Assembly (NCBI GenBank): GCA_046346965.1
Contig: JAXMHB010000013.1
Span: forward strand, 1-64,000
Direction of reading: 5' to 3'
Length of the DNA: 64,000 nucleotides
Source of the DNA: JAXMHB01 sp046346965
GTDB taxonomy: Bacteria > Pseudomonadota > Gammaproteobacteria > Xanthomonadales > SZUA-5
Position numbers and translations under genes: made by a program
Shown here: positions 1 to 8,342 of the stretch, piece by piece
How the letters are laid out: the number at the start of each line of letters is the position of its first letter
Position numbering within the stretch: position 1 is the first letter of the stretch
The notes under the pieces: generated by a model
Seen by the model: the letters and a program-made list of their open reading frames with translations, nothing else
What the model was told of the DNA's origin: nothing
Databases searched by the model: none

Positions 1-112
1 TCAATAGGCTATGTCCTACGGCGAAATTCTCGCTTCAGACCAAGTCACTTCCCGTCGCGAATACGTTTCTCAATGAGCATCACGACATCGACACCGCAAC
101 GGACATCCGCGG

Positions 113-520
113 TCAGTCTGCCCAATTTGCCAGACTTAACCCCGGTACGCGGCTGAACTCCCGAAGGTTATTGCTCACCAGGGTGCAGCCCAGAGACAGC
201 GCATGTGCGGCGATAAGCGTGTCGAGCGCCCCGATCGGCGTTCCGGCACGCTCCAATTGCGCTCTTAGCGGTCCGTAGGCGCGGAATGCTGACTCTCCGA
301 ATGCCAAGATCTCCAACGGGGCGAGAAACTTCTCTAGCGCCTCCCGATTCCGCGCCGACCCGCTCTTGGCGACGCCGAAGCTGAGTTCAGCGCCGGTGAT
401 GCTCGACACACCGACATCACCCATTTGCAGTCCGGCAAAGCGTTCAAATACGGCGGCTGGACGCCTGTTGATGATGTAGATGCAGATGTTGGTGTCGAGC
501 AGGAAGCGCGGCGACGTCAT
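113..520 (-). CDS. vapC: VapC-type PIN-domain toxin
   Basis: Toxin of a type II toxin-antitoxin pair; VapC proteins are Mg-dependent RNases that usually cleave tRNA or rRNA. The 135-residue length is typical. The PIN acidic residues are visible: D9 in LLDTN, E45 in GAELSFG and D100 in ALDTLIAAHA, followed by the late VSNNLREFSRVPGL motif near 116-129. Its ATG overlaps the stop of the upstream vapB by four bases (ATGA), so the pair is translationally coupled with the antitoxin first. The true RNA target cannot be read from the sequence. Confidence 0.93.
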   Translation of the reverse strand: MTSPRFLLDTNICIYIINRRPAAVFERFAGLQMGDVGVSSITGAELSFGVAKSGSARNREALEKFLAPLEILAFGESAFRAYGPLRAQLERAGTPIGALDTLIAAHALSLGCTLVSNNLREFSRVPGLSLANWAD

Positions 521-753
521 TGCGGCAAGTCGTCGCGTGGCGCTTGCTCGGGCTGTTCCCGAACGATCTCAAAGCCGGGCTCGAACTCTGCGAGGGCCTC
601 CTGCATCAGCGCCCATGGCGCATCGACGGGCAGAAGCAACACGCCATTGCCGAAGCGCTTGGCGATCACGTTTTCACCGACAAAACGCAGGGACTTGGGA
701 AGCCGGACCGCTTGGCTCCGCCCTGTCATGAAAAGCTTTGCGATGGCAGTCAT
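517..753 (-). CDS. vapB: VapB-type AbrB/MazE-fold antitoxin
   Basis: Antitoxin of the vapBC pair, expected to bind and neutralise VapC and to repress its own promoter. The N-terminal swapped-hairpin motif KLFMTGRSQAVRLPKSLRF at residues 6-24 is the classic AbrB/SpoVT DNA-binding signature of VapB/MazE-like proteins. The acidic C-terminal half would wrap the toxin. The ATG follows a G-rich ribosome site on the minus strand. An inverted repeat just upstream (771-793) is a candidate autoregulatory operator. Confidence 0.92.
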   Translation of the reverse strand: MTAIAKLFMTGRSQAVRLPKSLRFVGENVIAKRFGNGVLLLPVDAPWALMQEALAEFEPGFEIVREQPEQAPRDDLPQ

Positions 754-770
754 TCATCCCCCGACGAACA

Positions 771-793
771 GATACCTATCTATGGTATGTATC
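771..793. promoter_or_regulatory. inverted repeat upstream of vapB, candidate operator
   Basis: The arms ATACC and GGTAT (772-776 and 784-788) flank a 7-bp spacer, and a second GTATC follows directly. The stretch is AT-rich compared with its surroundings and lies 18 bp upstream of the vapB start. AbrB-type antitoxins normally bind such palindromes over their own promoter. That it is bound here is inference. Confidence 0.45.
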
Positions 794-1010
794 TCAGCAT
801 GACGCGTCAATCCAGAGCGCGTTGTGATCATGGCAACGCTGCAGCAGCGCAAGCGGTCGCTTGCATCAACCTTCGAATGAACTGCGCAAGCTTGCGAGGC
901 TTGGCGCGAATCGCCGCCACCCCCTCCACGCCCGCCCCCGCCCTTCCCTTGCATCGCCGCCGCGCGACCGCAAGACTGCGCGCACTCTCTTTGCGGGTCT
1001 GGAGCTGTCG

Positions 1011-1997
1011 ATGAAACTTGCAACGCTCAAGCGCGGTGGGCGGGATGGGACGTTGGTGGTGGTGTCGCGGGATCTGAGCCGGGCGGTGGAAGTGCGGCCG
1101 ATCGCAGCCACACTGCAGCAGGCGCTGGATGGCTGGTCGGATATCGCGCCGCGGCTGAACGCGGTGGCCGAGGCACTGGAAGCCGGCACGGCGCACGGCG
1201 TGTTTGCGCTGGACCCTGAGGACCTGGCGGCGCCGCTGCCGCGCTGCTACGAGTTCGTCGATGGCAGCGCCTATCTGCCGCATGTCGAGCGCGTGCGCCG
1301 GGCGCGCAACGCCGAGGTGCCGCAGAGTTTCTACGTCGATCCGCTGATGTATCAGGCCACCAGCGCGCAGTTCCTGGGGCCGCACGATCCGGTGCAGGTG
1401 ATCAGCGAGGACTACGGCATCGATCTGGAAGCCGAGGTCGTCGTCGTCACCGACGATGTGCCGATGGGCGTCAGCGCCGAGGAGGCCGGCGGGCATATCC
1501 AGCTGATCGGTCTGGTCAACGATGTGTCGCTGCGCAACCTGATCCCGGATGAACTGGCCAAGGGCTTTGGTTTTCTGCAGAGCAAGCCGCGCTCGGCGCT
1601 GTCGCCGGTGCTGCTCACGCCGGACGAGCTGGACGGCTATTGGGAGGATTCGACGCTGCATCGCAAGCTGATCACGCACATCGACGATCAGCTGTTCGGT
1701 CAGCCCGACGCCGGCACCGATATGCAGTTCAATTTCGCGCAACTGGTCGCCCACGCGGCCAAGACCCGTAATCTGACCGCCGGCACGGTGGTCGGCTCCG
1801 GCACCGTGGCCAATCAGGACGAGTCGGTCGGCGCCTCCTGTCTGGCCGAGAAGCGCATGCTGGAAGTGATCGCCACCGGCAAGGCGAGCACGCCTTTCTT
1901 GCGCTTCGGTCAGCGCGTGCGCATCGAGATGTTCGACGATGCCGGGCACAGTCTGTTCGGCGCCATCGACCAGGAAATCGTGGCCTACCGGCGCTGA
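1011..1997 (+). CDS. fahA: fumarylacetoacetate hydrolase family protein (fumarylacetoacetase)
   Basis: Predicted to hydrolyse fumarylacetoacetate to fumarate and acetoacetate, the last step of tyrosine/homogentisate breakdown. The 328-residue protein shows the FAH-family metal site region around DYGIDLEAEVVVVTDD (near 135-150) and the conserved TAGTVVGSGTVAN stretch near 260. The ATG at 1011 was preferred over an in-frame ATG 150 bases upstream because the extra residues are low-complexity and match no family. No other homogentisate gene is adjacent. The stop shares a base with the next start, so it may be co-transcribed with the peptide-binding protein. Confidence 0.85.
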   Translation: MKLATLKRGGRDGTLVVVSRDLSRAVEVRPIAATLQQALDGWSDIAPRLNAVAEALEAGTAHGVFALDPEDLAAPLPRCYEFVDGSAYLPHVERVRRARNAEVPQSFYVDPLMYQATSAQFLGPHDPVQVISEDYGIDLEAEVVVVTDDVPMGVSAEEAGGHIQLIGLVNDVSLRNLIPDELAKGFGFLQSKPRSALSPVLLTPDELDGYWEDSTLHRKLITHIDDQLFGQPDAGTDMQFNFAQLVAHAAKTRNLTAGTVVGSGTVANQDESVGASCLAEKRMLEVIATGKASTPFLRFGQRVRIEMFDDAGHSLFGAIDQEIVAYRR

Positions 1998-3577
1998 TGC
2001 GCAAGCCGGCGCTCTGGCGCGCGCTACTGGCCGCCGCGCTGTGGCTGGCGGGCGGCGCCATGGCGGCGCCGCGCACGCTGGAGCGCGGCAACGGGCCGGA
2101 ACCGGACTCGCTGGATCCGCAGCGCGCGCAAGGCCTGTCGGCGCAGCAGGTGTTGCGTGACCTGTTTGAGGGGCTGATGCGCGATGACGCCGAGGGCCAT
2201 CTGGTCCCCGGCGCCGCCGAGTCCTACACCGTCAGTGCCGATGGCTTGCGCTATCGCTTTACGCTGCGCGAGCAGGCGCGCTACGCCGATGGCAGCGCGC
2301 TGATGGCGGAGGATTTTGTCTACAGCCTGGGCCGCGCGCTCGACCCGGCGACGGCGGCGCCCTACGCGGCGATGCTGCTGCCGATCCGCGGCGCCGGGGC
2401 GCGCCTGCAGGGCCGCGCCGACGCCGCGCTCGGCGTGCAGGCCGTCGATGCGCGTACGCTGGAGATTGAACTCACTGCACCACGCAGCGATTTTCTGCGC
2501 CGTCTCGCGATGCCGGTGGCGATGCCGGTGCAGCGCCGCGCGATCGAGCAGTACGGCAGTGCCTACACGCGCGCCGGTCGGCTGTACGGCAACGGCGCCT
2601 ACCGGCTGGCGGACTGGACGCCGCAAGCGCAGCTGACGCTCGAGCGCAATCCGCACTATCGCAACGCGGCGGCGGTGCCGATCGAGCGCGTGCGCTACCA
2701 CGTCACCGACGATGCCAGTCAGGAGCAGAAGCGCTTCGAGGCCGGCGAGCTGCATCTCACCGAAACCCTGGTGCCGGGCCAGCTGGAGCGCTTGCGCGAG
2801 CGCTTCGGCACGCAAGTGGTGATTGCGCCGGCCTACGCCAACTTCTATCTGGGCCTCAATACGCGACGCGCGCCGCTTGATCAGCCGGCGCTGCGCGAGG
2901 CGCTGTCGCTGGCGATCGATCGCGACATCCTGGTGCGCTACATCACCGGCAACGGAGAGCGCGCCGCCTACGAACTGATCCCGCCGCTCGACGACCGCGT
3001 CGGCGCACGCATCGCCTGGGCAAGTTGGCCGCCCGAGCGGCGCCACGCGCGCGCGCGGGCGCTGCTGCGCGAGGCCGGCATCGACGCGTCCACGCTGAGC
3101 CTGGAACTGCGCTACAACACCAGTCTGGTCAACCGTCGACTGGCGCTGGCGGTGGCCTCGATGTGGCAACAGGTGCTCGGCATCGAGGTGCGGCTGCGCA
3201 ACGAGGAGTGGAAGGTGTTCGTGCAGAACCGGCGTGCCGGCCTGATCACCCAGGTGTTTCGCGGCGGCTGGTTCGCCGACTATGCCGAGCCGCTCAACTT
3301 CCTGGAGCCCTTCAGCAGCGGTCACGCGCTGAATGCCACCGGCTACGCCGACGCCGGCTTCGATGCCTTGCTCGCGCAGGCCGCCCGCGGCGAGGATGCC
3401 GCCACGGCGCTGCAGAAAGCCGAGCAGCGCTTGCTCGATCAGCATGTGCTGATCCCGCTGTACCACTACAGCAGCAAGCATCTGGTCAGCCCGGCGCTAT
3501 GCGGCTACCGGCCACACCCGCTCGATCATCATCCCAGCGAGTTTCTGTGGTTCTGCGACCAGAAGGCGGCGCCATGA
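1997..3577 (+). CDS. peptide ABC transporter substrate-binding protein (OppA/DppA family)
   Basis: Periplasmic binding protein of the SBP_bac_5 family, which delivers oligopeptides to an ABC importer. It has a signal peptide (residues 1-25, RKPALWRALLAAALWLAGG, cleavage after AMAA). The family start EPDSLDPQRAQGL lies near 35-47, and the NPHYRNAAAVPIERVRY stretch typical of OppA lies near 217. The 526-residue length is normal. The start overlaps the fah stop and its stop overlaps the next start as ATGA. The substrate is not determined. Confidence 0.9.
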   Translation: MRKPALWRALLAAALWLAGGAMAAPRTLERGNGPEPDSLDPQRAQGLSAQQVLRDLFEGLMRDDAEGHLVPGAAESYTVSADGLRYRFTLREQARYADGSALMAEDFVYSLGRALDPATAAPYAAMLLPIRGAGARLQGRADAALGVQAVDARTLEIELTAPRSDFLRRLAMPVAMPVQRRAIEQYGSAYTRAGRLYGNGAYRLADWTPQAQLTLERNPHYRNAAAVPIERVRYHVTDDASQEQKRFEAGELHLTETLVPGQLERLRERFGTQVVIAPAYANFYLGLNTRRAPLDQPALREALSLAIDRDILVRYITGNGERAAYELIPPLDDRVGARIAWASWPPERRHARARALLREAGIDASTLSLELRYNTSLVNRRLALAVASMWQQVLGIEVRLRNEEWKVFVQNRRAGLITQVFRGGWFADYAEPLNFLEPFSSGHALNATGYADAGFDALLAQAARGEDAATALQKAEQRLLDQHVLIPLYHYSSKHLVSPALCGYRPHPLDHHPSEFLWFCDQKAAP

Positions 3578-4488
3578 TCTGGCTGCTGCGCCGGCTTGCC
3601 AGCACCGCGCTGACGCTGTTGCTGCTGACCGTGGTCTGTCTGGCGCTGCTGCGCGCCGCGCCCGGCGGCCCTTTCGACCAGGAGAAACTGGCGCCGCCGG
3701 AGGTGCAGGCGGCGCTGGCGGCGCGCTACCGCCTCGACCAGCCCTTCCTCGTTCAGGTCAGCGACTACCTGCTCGCCGCCGCGCGCGGCGACCTCGGACC
3801 GTCTTTTCAGTACGTCGACTATCAGGTGCAGGAGCTGATTGGCCAATCCGCGCCGATCACGCTGTGGCTGGGCGCGCTGGCGGCGCTGCTGGCCGGGTTG
3901 GCAGCGGTACTCAGCGCGGCGTGGCTGGCGCGCAGCCGCCATGCGGCGCGCCTGGGCTCGCTGCTCGGTCTGCTGGCGCAGGCGCTGCCCAAGTTCGTGC
4001 TGGCGCCGCTGCTGGTGCTGCTGTTTGCGCTGACGCTGCAGTGGCTGCCAGCCGGCGGCTTTGCCTGGGAATCGCCGTCCACCTGGGTACTGCCGGTGCT
4101 CAGTCTGGCGCTGCCGCAGTACGCGCTGCTGCTGCGCGCGCTGCTGGAGAATCTGCGCGCTGCGCTGGCCAGTGCGCCGGTGCTGGCCGCGCGTGCGCGT
4201 GGCTATGGCGAGTCGCGCGTGATCTGGCGCCATGCGCTGCCGCTGGCGCTGACGCAGACGCTGGGTTTCCTCGGGCCGGTACTGGTGGCGCTGCTGACCG
4301 GCTCGGCAGTGGTTGAACAGGTGTATGCCATCCCCGGACTCGGTCGCATGCTGGTCGCGGCGGCGCTCAATCGCGACTACACCCTCTTGCTCGGCGCAGT
4401 GCTGACGGTGGCGCTGGTGGTGGCGCTGGTGAATCTGCTGATCGAACTGCTGCAGCTGCTGCTGGACCCGCGCGTGCGTCTGGGTTGA
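3574..4488 (+). CDS. peptide ABC transporter permease (OppB/DppB family)
   Basis: Inner-membrane permease of an oligopeptide importer, 304 residues with six predicted membrane segments. The N-terminus MIWLLRRLASTALTLLLLTV and the loop APGGPFDQEKLAPPE are typical of OppB. The EAA-type loop with ARARGYGESRVIWRHALPLA lies near 207-226 and precedes the GSAVVEQVYAIPGLGRM motif. The ATG at 3574 overlaps the binding-protein stop. A partner permease (OppC) and the ATPases (OppD/F) are absent: the next gene is cca. The transporter is therefore incomplete here. Confidence 0.9.
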   Translation: MIWLLRRLASTALTLLLLTVVCLALLRAAPGGPFDQEKLAPPEVQAALAARYRLDQPFLVQVSDYLLAAARGDLGPSFQYVDYQVQELIGQSAPITLWLGALAALLAGLAAVLSAAWLARSRHAARLGSLLGLLAQALPKFVLAPLLVLLFALTLQWLPAGGFAWESPSTWVLPVLSLALPQYALLLRALLENLRAALASAPVLAARARGYGESRVIWRHALPLALTQTLGFLGPVLVALLTGSAVVEQVYAIPGLGRMLVAAALNRDYTLLLGAVLTVALVVALVNLLIELLQLLLDPRVRLG

Positions 4489-4550
4489 GCTGGCAAGATC
4501 CGCGCATGTTTACGGGAAATGCGGGCTAGAGTGCCCGGCAGTCCACATCA

Positions 4551-5810
4551 ATGCAGGCGGCGATGAATCCGGCAGCGCAATTGCAGGTGTACCTGGTCGG
4601 CGGTGCGGTGCGCGATGCGCTGCTCGGGCGCGCGCAAAGCGATCAGGACTACGTGGTCGTCGGCAGTACGCCCGAGCAGATGCTGGCGCTCGGTTTCCGC
4701 CCGGTGGGCGCGGATTTCCCGGTGTTTCTGCATCCTGAGACGCAGGCCGAGTACGCGCTGGCGCGCACCGAGCGCAAAAGCGGTCGCGGCTATGCCGGCT
4801 TCGTGTTCCACACCGGTGCCGAAGTCAGCCTGGAAGACGATTTGCGCCGGCGCGATTTCACCATCAACGCGATGGCGCAGGCGCGCGACGGGCGTCTGAT
4901 CGACCCCTATGGCGGCTTGCAGGATCTGCAGGCGCGCGTGCTGCGGCATGTCTCCGAAGCCTTCGCCGAGGACCCGCTGCGAGTGCTGCGCGCGGCGCGC
5001 TTCATGGCGCGCTGGGCGCCGCTCGGCTTTCGCGTCGCCGATGACACGCTGGAACTGATGCGCCAGATGGTGCGGGCCGGCGAGGTCGATCATCTGGTGC
5101 CAGAGCGCGTCTGGCAGGAGACCCGGCGCGCACTGACCGAGGCGCAACCGAGCGCCTTTCTGCAGACCCTGCGCACCTGCGGCGCGCTGGCGCGGCTGTA
5201 CCCGGAAATCGACGCGCTCTACGGCGTGCCGCAGCGCGCCGAGTACCACCCGGAGGTGGACACCGGCATCCACATGGAACTGGTGCTCGACCAATGCCCG
5301 CGGGTGGCGCCGGGCGATGACCAGGTCGCCTTCGCGGCGCTGGTGCACGATCTCGGCAAGGCGCTGACGCCGGCCGACACGTTGCCGCGCCATGTCGGCC
5401 ATGAACAGCGCGGCATCGAGCCGGCGCGTGGCCTGGCCGAGCGCCTCAAGGTGCCGGCCGAACACCGCGAACTCGGGGTGCTGGTGTGCGCGCACCATCT
5501 GGTGATGCATCAACTCGTCACGCTGCGCGCGAGCACTTTGATGCGCCTGCTGGAGCGCCTGGATGGCCTGCGCCGTCCGGACCGCGTGCGCCGCTTCGCG
5601 CTCGCCTGCGAAGCCGATCACCGCGGCCGCCTGGGACGCGAGCACGTCGACTACCCGCAGCGCGAACTGCTGCTGCGCGCGCTGGAGGCCGCCCGCGGCG
5701 TTCAGGCCAGCGCCTTGCTCAATCAGGGGCTCAGCGGACCTGCGCTCGGCGCCGCCCTGCGCCAGGCGCGCATCCGGGCGATTGCGGCCACGCTGCGCGG
5801 GCCCGACTAG
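4551..5810 (+). CDS. cca: CCA-adding enzyme with HD domain (tRNA nucleotidyltransferase)
   Basis: Adds or repairs the 3'-terminal CCA of tRNAs. The nucleotidyltransferase motif YLVGGAVRDALLG is at residues 14-26, with the catalytic acidic pair SDQDYVVVG after it. RRRDFTINAMA (99-109) and EDPLRVLRAARFMARW (140-155) are class II CCA motifs. The C-terminal HD phosphohydrolase domain begins at HMELV and carries VHDLGK (265-270), so this is the bifunctional gammaproteobacterial form. An alternative ATG lies 12 bases downstream. Its TAG stop shares a CTAG palindrome with the stop of the convergent gene. Confidence 0.95.
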   Translation: MQAAMNPAAQLQVYLVGGAVRDALLGRAQSDQDYVVVGSTPEQMLALGFRPVGADFPVFLHPETQAEYALARTERKSGRGYAGFVFHTGAEVSLEDDLRRRDFTINAMAQARDGRLIDPYGGLQDLQARVLRHVSEAFAEDPLRVLRAARFMARWAPLGFRVADDTLELMRQMVRAGEVDHLVPERVWQETRRALTEAQPSAFLQTLRTCGALARLYPEIDALYGVPQRAEYHPEVDTGIHMELVLDQCPRVAPGDDQVAFAALVHDLGKALTPADTLPRHVGHEQRGIEPARGLAERLKVPAEHRELGVLVCAHHLVMHQLVTLRASTLMRLLERLDGLRRPDRVRRFALACEADHRGRLGREHVDYPQRELLLRALEAARGVQASALLNQGLSGPALGAALRQARIRAIAATLRGPD

Positions 5811-6076
5811 CGTGGCAAGCGCTCGAGCGCGCGGATGGCTTCGGCGAAGGCACCGGCCTCGTCCGCATTCCAACTGCCGCCGAGCATGCGCACTTCGGAC
5901 TCAACCGCAGCCGCGCGCGGGCCGCCAGTCAGCGCGACGTGCGCAGCGCGGGATTCCAGGCCGGCCGCGATCAACTCCAGCACGGCGTCGTTCAAGGTGA
6001 CGGCGCGGTCGCGCGCATAGTCCTTGATGCGCACCGCCAGCTTTTCGTCGATGTTTCGGACCAGATAATCCGGCAT
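5807..6076 (-). CDS. ribbon-helix-helix (Arc-type) DNA-binding protein, antitoxin-like
   Basis: Small 89-residue protein starting MPDYLVRNIDEKLAVRIKD, the usual opening of Arc/FitA-like ribbon-helix-helix regulators in which the first strand (YLVRNI) contacts DNA. The ATG at 6076 was chosen over one 105 bases upstream because the extra residues look non-coding. Such proteins often serve as antitoxins, but no toxin gene is next to it. It may be an orphan regulator. Its stop overlaps the stop of cca on the other strand. Confidence 0.72.
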   Translation of the reverse strand: MPDYLVRNIDEKLAVRIKDYARDRAVTLNDAVLELIAAGLESRAAHVALTGGPRAAAVESEVRMLGGSWNADEAGAFAEAIRALERLPR

Positions 6077-6212
6077 GCCCGCCCCCGTCACCGGGCGGTA
6101 ATGCTGCGGCGCGCCAGACGGCTTGTCTAGGAACGAGACCGCAGAAAAGCGGCCATTCGGCGCCGCCGGTCGCATGCGCACGCCGATCCGCCGACGCTGC
6201 TAGTCTGTTTCG

Positions 6213-7529
6213 ATGAGCGACGATTCCCTTGCGATCACTGACTGGCGCCGCCACCTGCCCGCGGCGGTGAGGCCCTACACCGAGCGCGCGCCGCTGGGCG
6301 CCTTGCTGCTGGGCCTGTCCTCGGGCTTTCCCTACGCCATGATCGGCGCCACGCTGACCACCCGGCTGGCGCAGGACGGCATCGACAAGAAGAGCGTGAC
6401 TGCGTTCACGCTGGCCTTCCTGGTGTACAACCTGAAGTTTCTCTGGGCCTGGGTGGTCGATGGCGTGCGCCTGCCGCTGATCGGCCATCTGGGGCAGCGG
6501 GTGTCCTGGATGCTGCTGGCGGGCACGCTGGTGATCGCGGCGGTGGTCAATCTGGCGCTAGTCGATCCCAAAGCCAGTTTGATGGCCACTGCCTGGGCTG
6601 CGGTGCTGGTGGGCATTGCCGGCGCCACCTTCGACATCGTCATCGACGCCTACCGGATCGAGCAGCTAAAACCGGCGCAACTCGGCGTCGGCGCCGGCAT
6701 GTCGCAATACGGCTGGCGCATCGGTTCGGCCTCGGCTGGCGCGCTGGCCTTGGTGGTGGCGGCGCGCAGCGACTGGCAGATGGCCTATCTGGCTTGCGCA
6801 TCCTTCGCACTGCCGGCGATGGCGACCGCGCTGTGGCTGGGCGAGCCCGAGCGCCATCGCGCGCCCACCGGCGCCGCCGGCGGCCGCCTGCTGCAGTCGG
6901 TGATTGGCCCCTTCATCGAGTTCTTCGCCCGCCCCGGCGCCGCGCTGGTGCTGCTGTTCATCCTGCTGCACAAGATCGGCGACACCCTGGCGAATCTGAC
7001 TTTTCGCCTGCTGTTCAATGATTTGGGCTTCAGCAACGACGAGATCGCCGTGTACGACGTTGGCCTCGGTTTCTGGGCCTATTTAATCGGCATCTTCCTC
7101 GGCGGATGGATGTACACGCGCCTGGGCCTGAATCGCTCGGTGTTGATCAGTCTGGTGCTGATGATGGTGTCGAATTTGAGCTTCGCCGGGCTCGCCGCTG
7201 CCGGGCATTCCAACGCGCTGTTGGCGGCATCGATCGGCTTCGAGAACATCGCCAGCGGTATCGGCGGGGTCACCGTGGTGGCCTACTTCTCGGCGCTCTG
7301 CGATCTACGCTACACCGCCGCCCAGTACGCGCTGATCTCGGCCGCCGCCAGCGTGGTTGGTCGCTTCGTCACCGGCACCTCGGCCGGCGCGCTGATCGAG
7401 GCGCTCGGCTATGTGCAGTTCTATCTGCTGACCACGCTGCTGGCGCTGCCGGGCGTGTTGCTCTACACCTGGATGTGGAAGAGCGGCCTGGCCGAGCGCT
7501 CGGTGGGCGACGCCGGCGGCCGTCGCTGA
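6213..7529 (+). CDS. ampG: AmpG-like MFS transporter (muropeptide permease family)
   Basis: Twelve-helix inner-membrane transporter of 438 residues. AmpG imports anhydro-muropeptides released by cell-wall turnover and so feeds recycling and beta-lactamase induction. Family features include LGLSSGFPYAMIGATL near 33-48, the DIVIDAYRIEQL motif near 143-154, and the GAGMSQYGWRIGSASAGALAL stretch after it. It stands alone and is followed by a strong hairpin. Close paralogues in the PAT/MFS_1-like family may carry other substrates, so the muropeptide role is family-level inference. Confidence 0.82.
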   Translation: MSDDSLAITDWRRHLPAAVRPYTERAPLGALLLGLSSGFPYAMIGATLTTRLAQDGIDKKSVTAFTLAFLVYNLKFLWAWVVDGVRLPLIGHLGQRVSWMLLAGTLVIAAVVNLALVDPKASLMATAWAAVLVGIAGATFDIVIDAYRIEQLKPAQLGVGAGMSQYGWRIGSASAGALALVVAARSDWQMAYLACASFALPAMATALWLGEPERHRAPTGAAGGRLLQSVIGPFIEFFARPGAALVLLFILLHKIGDTLANLTFRLLFNDLGFSNDEIAVYDVGLGFWAYLIGIFLGGWMYTRLGLNRSVLISLVLMMVSNLSFAGLAAAGHSNALLAASIGFENIASGIGGVTVVAYFSALCDLRYTAAQYALISAAASVVGRFVTGTSAGALIEALGYVQFYLLTTLLALPGVLLYTWMWKSGLAERSVGDAGGRR

Positions 7530-7549
7530 CCCGGGCCGGGCGGCCCGGG
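7530..7549. terminator. hairpin between ampG-like gene and convergent NTF2-like gene
   Basis: Perfect 8-bp stem (CCCGGGCC/GGCCCGGG) with a GGGC loop immediately after the ampG-like stop. No U tract follows. It sits between two convergent genes and could stop transcription from both sides. Confidence 0.6.
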
Positions 7550-7561
7550 TCGGCTGGCTGC

Positions 7562-7915
7562 TCAGTAGTAGAAGGCCTCTTCGACGATCTTGCCGTCTGC
7601 CACGGTGTACAGGCCGATCTCTTCCATCTGCATGCGCTGGCCGTTCTCCTTGGCGGTGACGTCGATCAGAAAGCGCACGGCGAACTGATTGCCGTTGACG
7701 AAGGGACCGAAGGACTCGGCCGAGTGCACCTCGTGATTGGCATACCACCAGTCGGACTTCTGCTTGACCGCAGCGGCGCCTTCCACGCGCGCCATCGGCC
7801 CGTCCATGGCCTCCCGGCTGACGATGTGATCGGCGTTGAACTGACGGGCGGCTTCCTCGTGCTGACCGGCTTTCAACAGGGCAATGAAGGCGGCGGCGAC
7901 TTCCTGGGTGTTCAT
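7562..7915 (-). CDS. SnoaL/NTF2-like protein
   Basis: Small 117-residue protein with the cone-shaped NTF2-like fold pattern: an N-terminal helical part (NTQEVAAAFIALLKAG) followed by FNADHIVSREAMDG and strands ending QMEEIGLYTVADGKIVEEA. The last motif, charge before a terminal aromatic FYY, is common in SnoaL-like polyketide-cyclase-type proteins of unknown role. There is no signal peptide. The ATG at 7915 is preferred over one 81 bases upstream, which would add a low-complexity leader. Function unknown. Confidence 0.78.
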   Translation of the reverse strand: MNTQEVAAAFIALLKAGQHEEAARQFNADHIVSREAMDGPMARVEGAAAVKQKSDWWYANHEVHSAESFGPFVNGNQFAVRFLIDVTAKENGQRMQMEEIGLYTVADGKIVEEAFYY

Positions 7916-8342
7916 CGGTAGGCTCCTGGGGCTGGGACCGTGGGTGGACGGTGCGTGCACATTAGGCCCCGCAGATGACGCTTGCACCTGCCGCAAGTCC
8001 GAGGCCGTGACAGCGTGCTGTCAGGGCCCAACCGTGCACCGACGCCGTCCGCGAGCACGTCAGGCGCGGTCCGCAGGCCTAGCCCAGCTCTCTGGCCAAG
8101 GACCGGTTTGAGGCGGCGGATGATGCTGGCCGCAACCCTTCGGGACTGGCGACAATACTTGTCAGAGTCCCTGTATCGGCCTCGGCGCTTACTCGTTCTG
8201 CAAACTGGCGATAGCACAACGCAGGCGCCGCATCGCTGGTCCCCCGCCGCCTGACCCCTGCCCCGCTTCTGGCCCTACGCATCCACGTTTGGCAGACCTT
8301 CCCTAGAATCGCCAGCGAGTCTGGATCGAGGAGAGGACCGGC
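7916..8342. other. 427-bp gap between divergent genes, no gene seen
   Basis: The gap separates the NTF2-like gene from hemD. The only structured element is a perfect palindrome at 8008-8023 with arms TGACAGC and GCTGTCA, which could be an operator or a hairpin. Close to hemD there is a TAGAAT at 8304-8309 that could serve as a -10 box without a clear -35, then a strong GAGGAGAGGA ribosome site before the ATG. Nothing else stands out on either strand. Confidence 0.5.
8008..8023. promoter_or_regulatory. 16-bp perfect palindrome, candidate operator
   Basis: TGACAGC and GCTGTCA are separated by two bases, extended by GCC/GGC-like flanks. It lies 93 bp upstream of the NTF2-like start and 320 bp upstream of hemD. 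The regulator is unknown. Confidence 0.35.
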
